Assembly (NCBI GenBank): GCA_003254925.1
Contig: QANZ01003656.1
Span: 41,611 to 105,610 of the forward strand
DNA: 64,000 nucleotides
Reading direction: 5' to 3'
From: Chamaecrista fasciculata
Lineage: Eukaryota; Streptophyta; Magnoliopsida; Fabales; Fabaceae
The notes under the pieces are model-generated. The model saw only the letters and a list, made by a program, of their open reading frames with translations. It made no database searches and had not been told where the DNA came from. Positions 40,818 to 49,914 of this stretch are shown here, piece after piece. Position numbers and translations under genes: made by a program. Within the stretch, counting starts at the first letter, position 1; every line of letters starts with the position of its first letter.

Positions 40818-42185
40818 TGTTTGGGGAATTACCAACTTGTTAGTGACCCAGAGATACTCATTCCACCAACCATTTTTAGAGGTACTGTAGAGAGGGGCCT
40901 CGAAGGCTGTTATTGATAATCTACTTTCTGAACTTAGCAGAGAAAAAGACTTCCTGGATACTTCTACATGTCAGTGGCCTTTTATGGGCCTTTTGATCTT
41001 GTAAAAATCTACCAACTGCCAGACTGTGATTGCAAGATCTGATCATCAATATAAAATGTGAAGAACAACCTCTAATAGAGTTAAGGACAGAGTAATGAGA
41101 TTTTACATCACATTACAACTTCCACATGGTCTGCAATATGAAACAAGACAACAAATGATGAATGCAAATGATAGGCAGAGAAAAGTACAACAGGAGACAA
41201 AAAAAAGACAGTTAGCTACAAGAAAGCTTGTTAAACAAGCAACAGAAAATGACCCGTATATATCAGATAATGTTCCACAAGAAACGAATTCACATGGAAA
41301 AGGTAAGGTACTCTTGGCCAAGAAACAATCAATTAATAAAGCAGATGATGATGGTTAACGTTGGCAGATTAAACTCTCATGAGGCATTTGTTACACCGGC
41401 ATCTTGCTTGACCTTGATATCTTGGATGTCAGGTACCCTCCAAGAATTGTATTGTTCATATATCAACTTTCAATAGTCATATCAGGCATGGATCTCTTAA
41501 GTACCTTGTATTCCATATTATGATATCCAAGATACCAAGAAACGTGGGATAGCTATATATTAAACAGCTCCTCAAAATAGTTCAAGAAAACGACCCATGA
41601 AGTAGGTAGGCCCCATTCTCATAGAAACTACCAATATTAAACTCCCAAAGTTTTTTTCCACTCATTTTTAAATTTTCCCAAAACGAGAAGGAAATTCTTG
41701 AATAATGCCAAATATGTTCTGGCCCTAAAATGCAAACCAAGAACCACAACAGTATACAGAAACTTGAGCCCCTTCAAACCCTTCTTTGTTAGAAACAAAA
41801 CAATCACTACAAAACACATCATCACCCGCAATTCAATTTAACAAATGAAACTGCTGACAGTTTCAACTGTTGATTGACTAGAACTAACTATAAATAATAT
41901 CTCGTAAATATCAATACGTGCAAAAGGCCGATATGTATTCGAGGCGTGAATAACAGTGCTATGGGCAAGATACAGATAGTGCATAAAACAAAGCGCTTTA
42001 AGTCAAGCAAAAAATTTTGGCATTCGGGAAAACTTACCGCATTAAGCATGGGAATTGGTTAGTCTCTGATTCGCATCGTGCTTTCACCGTATCCATTGGT
42101 GAAGGACTTGAAGCTCAAATCTGCTCAGTTTTCTTTCTCAGAGTCTCTGCTCTTCCGGACTTTCCAGCCTACTGGCCAATCCTTC
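40818..42185. other. PPR 5' region and intergenic DNA
   Basis: 40818-40967 (minus) continues the PPR open frame without an ATG. Beyond that the DNA is AT-rich and no gene is recognised on either strand. An upstream exon supplying the PPR start codon cannot be excluded. Confidence 0.4.
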
Positions 42186-42204
42186 GCGAGTTCATAGAGA
42201 TGAT

Positions 42205-42491
42205 TTTTTTTTGATACTTCATAAAACAATTACAGCGAAAGTTCAGAGAAAAGGACATAAAACCTATCTCTACTAAAGTAAGGATAGGAAAGCCAACTAA
42301 AAAGCTCCTTGGAAAGCGCCGCCGGGGCATGATAGACCTTCCATTGAGTATGCGAAAGAAGGTTTTTGATGTCTTTAGCGAGTATGCTTTCGTTGGCTGT
42401 AGTACCATCAAGCTTAAAACTGTGTGCCAAACGTTTATGAGAGAAAGCAAGTGCGAAGCTCCCTGCAAGATGATCCTGTAATTTGAGAACT
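42205..42491 (-). mobile_element. Poly(A)-tailed retroposon with 19-bp target duplication
   Basis: The 287-bp insert is flanked by perfect direct repeats GCGAGTTCATAGAGATGAT (42186-42204 and 42492-42510). Its left end is a T-tract, which is the poly(A) tail on the minus strand. On that strand the sequence has an open frame (LAHSFKLDGTTANESILAKD, ending SELSL, then a stop) and a short 3' tail. I do not recognise the frame. It is either a 5'-truncated LINE or a retrocopy of a host transcript. Confidence 0.8.
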
Positions 42492-42510
42492 GCGAGTTCA
42501 TAGAGATGAT

Positions 42511-42871
42511 AAATTAGTGAAAAGTATTTTGGCGAAATCAGTGATGAAAACCCGGATCGGCCCCAGTCGAGCTGACCCGGCTTGTGATCCGAGTGAAGAA
42601 AACCCGGGGTTTTTTTTTTTTGGCCAAAAGAAAACTCGGGGTTGAACCGGATTTTGTTATAGTCTTCTCCTTATGTGTGCGTAAAATTGAGGAGATTGCT
42701 AGTTTTTTAATATTACAGTTATATATATATATGATTAGCTTAACCTAATTGTAAGTGATTTCGTTATCATAATTTTTAATCGAGTCATAATGAGTTTAAT
42801 TTTAAAAATACTATGAGTATAATCTTAGTTTTAAATTTACATTTTAAAGTATTTATTGACTTATATATATA
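42511..42871. other. AT-rich intergenic DNA
   Basis: No gene or clear repeat. It contains a short TA-rich microsatellite near 42720-42732 and another just before the mini-Helitron. Confidence 0.5.
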
Positions 42872-43050
42872 CTAGGGGCTTGGCGTGCCCTAACGGGCAC
42901 GCAAATATATATGTAAAATAAATAAGGGACTAAATTGTTAACTTAGTAAAGAAAGAGAAACCAAATAGTAAATTTTCTCTTATTTTTAATTCATAGACTA
43001 TAGTTTTAAATATAAACGACCAGAAAGGGGTGGAGCCATATAATATAAGA
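42872..43050 (-). mobile_element. Complete 179-bp mini-Helitron
   Basis: Read on the minus strand it starts TCTTATATTATATGG and ends in a 3' hairpin (GCGTGCCC-GTTA-GGGCACGC) followed by CAAGCCC and CTAG. The flanks are an A before TC and a T after CTAG, with no target duplication. This is the standard Helitron insertion between A and T. The interior has an 'AACAATTTAGTCCC' phrase. No coding capacity, so it depends on a Helitron encoding Rep/helicase elsewhere. Confidence 0.85.
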
Positions 43051-43640
43051 TATATATATATATATATATTTCTGTTAATTTCACCCGTTTAACAATTGAC
43101 GCGAACGACCTGATAGTTGAACTAATGACTAATAAGTCAAGTCAATGGCCAGTCCTTAACAAAATATTGGGTGACATATTCTTTTTGTCCTTTAGACGAT
43201 GAGTTAAGTTTTTGTTTTGATTCTGAAATTTTCATATTTATTTTGTTTTGATCCCAAAATGTAGTTTCGTTTGGTTTCTATGTTTTTTTAACCTAGATAA
43301 CTAAGATGTTCATTTATCTTTGGGTAAATTACATAAAAGGGTAATGTGATTTAGCCTATTTTCAGATAGGGTCCTGTGGTTTAAAAAATGTCAAATAAGG
43401 GTCATGTGGTTTGCTCCGTTAACAAAAAGGGTCTTGAAGTATATTTTCGTCTAAAATTTTGGCTATAATACTATTTTAAGACCCTAACTATTAATTTTTA
43501 TGCATTTGACTCCCTATTTGTATGAGAGGACTTTGACGCAAAAAAATAAAAATTTCGTGGTAATAAATAAAATTTCACCCTTTTCTCTCTCCCTCTCCAT
43601 TTTTCAGATTCCCCTCCTTATTCATCTTCTTCATCAGAAT
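43051..43640. other. Intergenic DNA with a (TA)n tract and repeat-like phrases
   Basis: It starts with a (TA)n microsatellite (43051-43070). Around 43321-43450 there are phrases such as GGGTAAATTACATAAAAGGG and CCTGTGGTTTAA, like the termini of the GGGTAAATTA MITE family, but no second terminus was found. No gene. Confidence 0.4.
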
Positions 43641-43641
43641 N

Positions 43642-44232
43642 AAATTCAACAAAGAAGATGATGGTGGATGTGAATGAGTCCTCCTGATGGAGGAATCTGT
43701 ACACCTTTAGGTAGCATACCAAAATTCAACAAAGAAGATGATGGTGGATGTGAATGAGTCCTCCTGCTTAGAGCAGATGGAGGAATCTGTACACCTTTAG
43801 GTAGCATACCAAAATTCAACAAAGAAGATGATGGTGGATGTGAATGAGTCCTCCTGCTTGGAGCAGATGGAGGAATCTGTACACCTTTAGATAGCATACC
43901 AAAATTCAACAAAGAAGATAATGGTGGATGTAAATGAATCCTCCTGCTTGGAGCAGATGGAGGAATCTGTACACCTTTAGATAACATACCAAAATTCAAC
44001 AAAGAAGATGATGGTGGAGGATCAGGAGTTGTCCCGGTGCTTAGACCAGATGGAGGAATATATCCACTTTTAGGTAGCATACCAAAATTCAATAAAGAAG
44101 ATGACGGTGAAAGTGAATAAAAACACCCGTAGGTAACATGCCAAAATTCATCCGAGAAAGTGATGATGAGGGATTAGTATTTGGGCTAGATGGATACAAA
44201 GATGTTGCCAACACAAATGACACCCTCAACAT
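43642..44232 (-). pseudogene. Tandem IDA-LIKE (EPIP) signalling-peptide locus, frame broken
   Basis: The minus strand encodes tandem 30-residue units (90 bp) of the form LNFGMLPKGVQIPPSAPSRR followed by THSHPPSSSL. The core VQIPPSAPSRRTH matches the EPIP motif of INFLORESCENCE DEFICIENT IN ABSCISSION and IDA-LIKE peptides (PIPPSAPSKRHN), secreted ligands of HAESA-type receptor kinases. Unit starts are spaced 90, 90, 90, 93 and 59 bp. Three units have complete cores (APSRRIH, APSRRTH, ALSRRTH), one is variant (SGYIPPSGLSTG) and the two outer ones are broken. The only suitable ATG is at 44232 (MLRVSFVLATSLY, a weak signal peptide). Its frame is lost at the 59-bp unit, which is 31 nt short. The last unit lacks 10 nt, and the array runs into a single N at 43641. 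So this is either a pseudogene or a functional gene damaged by assembly. Confidence 0.75.
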
Positions 44233-44317
44233 ATTTTTTCTCTCTCCTATTACTGATATTACTCTTCAATTTACCTCTCCAATTGTTTTTTGATACCTAA
44301 CCTTGTCAACTCCTACT

Positions 44318-44328
44318 CCTTTAAATAG
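44318..44328 (-). promoter_or_regulatory. Possible TATA box of the IDA-LIKE locus
   Basis: CTATTTAAAGG on the minus strand lies about 90 nt upstream of the ATG at 44232, a sensible distance for a plant TATA box with a ~60-nt leader. Position and sequence only. Confidence 0.35.
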
Positions 44329-44616
44329 CTCGGTACTCAAGTAATTTCCCAATGGAAAATACGTAACCAAATCTGTTGTGCATATTGTTCACCAAAAAAA
44401 AAATCTGTTGTGCATATTTTTTTAATTACTTCTTGGATTTTGTTTTTTAGTAATGCGATTCCATAGTTAATTTTTGTTTTGGCCTGAGATTCTACAGTTA
44501 ATATAACTACTTTTGTTTAGTTTCCGTATATTTGATTTGTGATCATCTCTCACGGGCCTGGATTTTCTTTTCCTTTACTGTTAATATCATTTTCAGAATA
44601 TATATATATATAGATA

Positions 44617-44800
44617 TTAGGGGCTTTCCGTACCCTAACAGGCACGAAAATATGTATGTGATGTTTGATTTAACATTTGTAATTATTCAGCGACTAAATA
44701 ATATATTTCTATTATTCAAGGACTAAATTATTAGAATTGTAAAAATTAAAAGACCAAATAATAAGTATAAAAGTTTAAACGGGTAGTTTGGCTCAAAATA
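44617..44800 (-). mobile_element. Diverged mini-Helitron copy, 3' end intact
   Basis: On the minus strand it ends with the hairpin CGTGCCTGTTAGGGTACG, then GAAAGCCC and CTAA before a T. This is the same structure as the element at 42872-43050 (CTRR 3' terminus). The two also share an interior with GACTAAATTATTAG-like phrases. The other end near 44800 is too diverged to place exactly. Confidence 0.6.
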
Positions 44801-45141
44801 AAAATGGCAGAATTGAGGTGTGAAACGTGTCCCTTTCTTTTTCTTTTCTTTTTGTAGTCTCTTTCATGAATTTATTCACCATTTAAATATGAACGATTTC
44901 TCAGAAGCATGTTTGAATTGCCAGTTCCATAAATCATTATATGAATGAATGGTTGATTAAGGCCATAGGCCATAAGTAGCTTATTATTTATAGGAAAAAA
45001 TGTAACCATATTCTCAAATTTTGGGTCATTTGAAAGTAAGCTCTTAAATTATCAATTTTAAAAATTAAATCCTTAAACTTTTAAGGTTTAAGAATTAGAT
45101 CCTTTCATCCATTTTATCACTAACGGTGTTAATTATTATTA

Positions 45142-45475
45142 GGATAAATTACACTTGGGACCAATAGTGAGACGTTTTCAAGAGTTAGGCGACCAAAATT
45201 ACAACAGAAAAAGTTAGGGGACCAAATTGAGATCTTTGCGAAAGTTAGGGGATCAAAATTGCAACAAAAAAAGTTAGAAGACCAAATTGAGACCTTTGCG
45301 GAAGTCAGGAGACCAAAATTGCAATAAAAAAAGTTAGGGGACCAAATTGAAAACTTTGCAAAAGTTAAGGGACCAAAATTGCCCTTAAGCCTAACTTTTT
45401 TGTTTCCAGGAAAGTAGGAAACAATTGGGACGAAATCACGAAATCCGAGCGAAACCAAAAAAAGAAAAAAAAAAA
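45142..45475. repeat. ~60-bp minisatellite built on a GGGACCAAAATTGCAA phrase
   Basis: About four to five tandem units read AGTTAGGGGACCAAATTGAG, then ACCTTTGCGAAAGTTAGGGG, then CCAAAATTGCAACAAAAAA. Long minus-strand open frames here are translations of the repeat. It begins close to a GGATAAATTACAC terminus-like sequence, so it may be the inside of a MITE of that family. Confidence 0.7.
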
Positions 45476-45485
45476 AAAAAAAAAN

Positions 45486-45665
45486 GAGACCTTTGCGGAA
45501 GTCAGGAGACCAAAATTGCAATAAAAAAAGTTAGGGGACCAAATTGAAACCTTTGCAAAAATTAAGGGACCAAAATTGCCCTTAAGCCTAAGTTTTTTGT
45601 TTCCAGGAAAAAACAATTGGGACGAAATCACGAAATCCGAGCCAAACCAAAAAAAGAAAAAAAGA
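45486..45665. repeat. Second copy of 45295-45475 across a single N
   Basis: From the N at 45485 onward the sequence repeats 45295-45475 with a few substitutions and a 7-nt indel (after TTTCCAGGAAA). It includes the GGGACGAAATCACGAAATCC segment and the following A-rich tract. The break lies in a poly(A) run. It looks like two overlapping contigs, or two haplotypes, joined end to end rather than a true tandem duplication. Confidence 0.7.
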
Positions 45666-46100
45666 AGCAATAGTTCCGTAACTTGCGTTGGTGTAGCAAC
45701 AGCGACAGGATTTAACAACGTGGCCGAAGTTTCACGAAAGCAAAGAAAGCGTCCAGGTGAGTTGGCCTTTCTCTTCACGAATTTGGTAACAAGAATTAGA
45801 AGCCAAGCTTGAATTGAATCCTTTTGTCGTCTCCATGGACAATTTTGGGCCTCAAATTTTGTCTGACCAACATTTACTTACACACACTTTCAAATCCCAC
45901 CATTTTTCATGCCCAATTTTTTCCTTCCACCAAAACGCTACCTTCCTTCTTCAAGCTTCACACAAACACTGATGCGTCTTTGACTGCAATTACTATTTCC
46001 TCCGTTTTATTTAGTGAGTATCTCCTAATTCTTTGGGATCAATAGCTATTCATCTGGGTGTATCGGTTTTGAGCTCTTCTTGTGAAAAAATAGAAGAAAA
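45666..46100. other. RbcX upstream region
   Basis: Unique-looking sequence upstream of the RbcX ATG, probably promoter and 5' UTR. No convincing core promoter motif can be fixed. Confidence 0.4.
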
Positions 46101-48929
46101 ATGATGGGTGCTTTATCTGTTGTGGGTTCATCAGCATTGGATTCGCACACTGCTCCATGTCTCTGCGTGGATGCTCTTCCGACTACTAGTATGAATCTCA
46201 AAAGTGGGGTAGATGCTATTTTTTGGAAGAAGCGAGGAGCCATGCAATTGAGTAGTTCCTTCATTAATGACTCAGGGCGACACTGGCGTCTCTTTCTCAA
46301 TAGAAATCCCAAGAAGCACCGTAATAATAGGAGTCTAACAATTGTCAACAACCTCGGTGGCCAGTACGAGGACACTTTTGGTGATGTTAAAATGGTAACC
46401 TTATTAGCCTTTAAGTTTATAATTATTGTGAACCTAGCTTGAGAGATACCTATTCAGGTCATATTTCTCATTGTTACCATTCTTTGCTTTCTGTAGTTTG
46501 GGTATAGTCTGAAGTTGTGAACATCTTGACAGAGCATCTTTATGAAAAAAAAAAAAGAGTCAATTATTGGAGACTGATAGCTTTTGATTTGTAACAAGTA
46601 TCCATAGAAGTGCTAGGTTCTTGAAAAGATCAGCTATCTATTCTTATTCTAGCATGAATAACTTTCCCTTAGTGCTATCTGTTGCGAGTAAAGAGAAGAC
46701 TGAATTTAACGCATCCAGATACTGTTCCAAAATATGTACTTACTATTTTTATTTTTCCTGTATTCTTTTCTTATTAATGTTCATCTCCTCAAGCTTTTTT
46801 CTTTACATTGGCCTATCATACCATATTACCATGTACAGTATGCGCTCATTTTGGTAAAATATTACTGTAACATGTTTTTCAAATAGAAATTTAGATTTGC
46901 TCCTCCCGAGTATTAGAGTATTCTTAACAATATAAATAGCATAATCTATCATAAACCTCAGCTTTTTTCTATGGTCGGTAAATGCTCATTTTCTTTCTAC
47001 GGTTAGTTTGAAAATCTCGATCATTTTAAGGAATCTTGACTTTTTAGGCCACTTGGAAATACACTTCTATTTATATTCCACTATCATTCATCCGCCGTCC
47101 TGCTATATTGTAAACATACTAAACTGTATAGCTATCTAACTGGCCTTATGTTTTTGGAAACAGCAATTGCTAAATTATTTTACGTACAAGGCTGCTAGGA
47201 CAGTTCTTCAGCAGCTGTATGAGATGAACCCGACGCAGTATAGGTGGTTCTATGAGTAAGTGATATCATTGTTGTAATAAGAATGCTTCATTGAAAGTTT
47301 CAAGCCTCTTCATCTGTAATTTTTTTGGTTTTAGATTGTTGTTCACTATTGAGTCCTACAATTGAGTTTCTAAATTGTTTACTTGAGCCAATTTTAGCAA
47401 TTGATCAATGTTCAACGTGAACTTGTAGCAAAGGGAAATTTGCTAGCACTTCACCAGACAACTCGAATTCATTGAGTATATTTCTTTTGAATAGAAATAT
47501 TTTGTAATAAATATGGCAATTGAGGTTGTAATGAAAAAAATGTGCTATCTTATGTGTATTCAGTAATGAGATTTTTTATTGAGTGTATCTCAAAATCATT
47601 TTAGGACACTGCTGTGAAATGTCTAAATTTTTTCATTGATGATTCTAGTAAACATGTGGACATATTTGGTAATTTCTACACGCACACACACATATTTGTA
47701 TCTTCCTATACCTTTACAGTTTTACTGTGAAACATATTCACTTTGGCTAAATGTTAGTTTGTTTTTCATGTTGGCAGTTTTGTTGCTTCAAACAAGCCAG
47801 GAGATGGGAAACGGTTTATCCGATCACTAGGGAAGGTACTCTTTAATATCCTAATTAGTTTTCTTGTTGAGAATTTTCAGGAAGTGTTTGTTGTTATGGC
47901 TTCCGATGATTTATTCTAAACACATTATTCAAACAATACTACACTAGTCATCTAAATACCTTATTTCAGTTGTTGAAAATTTCATAGAACTTTGGACATT
48001 AACTCTAGTTATGCGTGTAAATTAGGAAGAAGTCTAGATTCCAAATATTTTGGGATAGTTGCATATATATTAGTATATTACGATTGAAACAGTGTGGATG
48101 CAGTTGAGAATTTTTCTTAATTTATTCCTCTATCTGCGTGACTTTTTCCTTCTGTGCAGCAGAGCCAAAAAACTTCTAATTAACTGTGTTTGAGATGTTG
48201 AAAGCACTCTTAAAATGCCACTCAATCTTACTCTTCCCCTCCAGTTCCTCTGTTTCTCATTTGATAGTAAACACACATAATTTAATCAAATGGCAAAACC
48301 TTTCAACATAATTTTTCAATTAGGATATGATTTACATGACAGTTATGTTTGAATTTATGTTACATGATGGATTTGTAAATGATTCCGCGCATTTTTCTTG
48401 CCCAATTAATAGGAGAAACAAGACCTTGCTGAGAGAGTGATGATTACAAGGCTTCACCTTTACGGTAAATGGGTCAAGGTATATAACTTCACAAGTCTTT
48501 AAGTTTTTAGGTTGAATCTGTCTTTTTTGTTTTTAAATTAATTTTTTGTTTCAATTTAGTCCCTCAAGCTTGAATCATGTTAACATGATAGTTTAGCTTT
48601 TAGTTATATCAAGCCATTAGCTCTGTTAAAAGAATAATGATATACATATCACATGCCTATTAACATGGAAACCGGGGCTAATGATAAAAACATTAGTTTG
48701 CAACGAATTTAACCTAATTTCTACAGCTTCCAAGGCATGTAAATATTATGGAATGTTGGTGAAATGTGCATGATTTCATAACGTATTCCCTATTATTGTC
48801 ATGCAGAAATGTAATCATGCTGAGATATATCAAGACATCTCTGATGAAAACTTGGAGCTGATGAGGGAACGGCTTATGGAGACTGTAATATGGCCCTCAG
48901 ATGACTCAAACACAGAGAAAATTGGCTGA
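46101..48929 (+). CDS. RBCX: RbcX-type Rubisco assembly chaperone, plastid
   Basis: RbcX dimers bind the C-terminal tail of newly folded Rubisco large subunits and help assemble RbcL8 in the chloroplast. Exons: 46101-46394, 47164-47255, 47778-47835, 48413-48478 and 48807-48929. They total 633 nt, or 210 aa. Residues 1 to ~80 are Ser/Arg-rich and look like a chloroplast transit peptide (MMGALSVVGSSALDSHTAPC). The conserved domain follows: QLLNYFTYKAARTVLQQLYE, MNPTQYRWFYDFVASNKPGD, then LGKEKQDLAERVMITRLHLY and a C-terminal NLELMRERLMETVIWPSDD. Similarity is greater to the second plant isoform (RbcX2-like), from memory. An adjacent second ATG at 46104 could also start translation. Confidence 0.93.
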
Positions 48930-49914
48930 TAATTCTGCACTTTTCATCTCACCATTTTCTTTCCCTCTCTAGTCTAGGTATTAGTAGGGGAAAGAAAAAT
49001 AAGTCTAGCTGAAAGTGTAGTTTTTTGTTTAATTGTTTCAAGATCAATCTGTTTCGTTTCCAAATAGGTCCGTCAGTTTTACGTTGGGTAGATTGTGTAT
49101 ATATTTCACACTTGATTATATGAATGATCCATCATTTAGATAGTTTGAGGTACGTGTACTTAATTTCTCTATAGGCTATTTTAATATTCAAATTCTTGAA
49201 AATATTGTGGGTTTAGCTGTGGGCTCTGGCTTGAATCCAATGTGGTTGATTGGTGTGTGTGTGTGTGTGTTTTTTTTCCATATATTTCTTTTACTCAAGC
49301 ATTCACTTCAACAGGAACTTCTTTCATTTTGCCTTTCCTTGTATCAGCTGTATTCTGTTGTTGGCTTGTTGCTTTCTGTGCTCGAATTATGGCACGCCTT
49401 GCTCTTGGTCACATTTCTCGTACGTTTATAGGAGGCATACCATAAGGTTCAAGGGGTTTATCACCAAAAGGATGCTCCCCACCAGCAAAGATCCTCAATT
49501 TTCGAATTCAAAATTTTAAGACGCTTTGATTTAGATTTTAGATTGAAACAGTAAACCATGTTAATCAGTAATATACCATACAATAAGTATTAAATTTTGG
49601 TAACATGACTATTCGCCACTTACAGTTTAGAGGTAAAGAACTTTCGTAATTTGTAGTGTACTCTCATGAGACTAAGATAAAATTGTACAACATACAAGTT
49701 AACTGAAAACTATGACATGTCCAATAAACTATCTACAATATCTAGACCTAAATAACGGAATCTATCATATATACAAGATATAGGTAAGCATGCGATACTA
49801 AAGAACTTGAGAGTTCAAAGACGAGGAAGCTAAGACTTTCAAGTATGAGAATTTGAGAAAAGGGTCATAATTTCGAGGGTCCTATCGTACCCAAACAAGA
49901 CAATGTCACAGGGA
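48930..49914. other. Intergenic DNA between convergent RbcX and SKI2
   Basis: It holds the 3' UTRs of both genes and a (GT)n microsatellite at 49253-49270. Three overlapping short plus-strand frames over the GT tract are not genes. Confidence 0.5.

Noticed and set aside
43642..44092. Repeat array considered as CRISPR-like or simple minisatellite
   Set aside because: Units are contiguous, 90 bp, in a plant nuclear genome, and encode a recognised peptide motif with codon-level variation; the IDA-LIKE reading explains them better.
45129..45778. Phe/Trp-rich repeated minus-strand frames (SIWSPNFF units)
   Set aside because: Translation of the GGGACCAAAATTGC minisatellite, part of it spanning an N.
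49207..49519. Three overlapping hydrophobic Cys/Val-rich plus-strand frames
   Set aside because: They run through a (GT)n microsatellite downstream of RbcX, with no similarity to known proteins.
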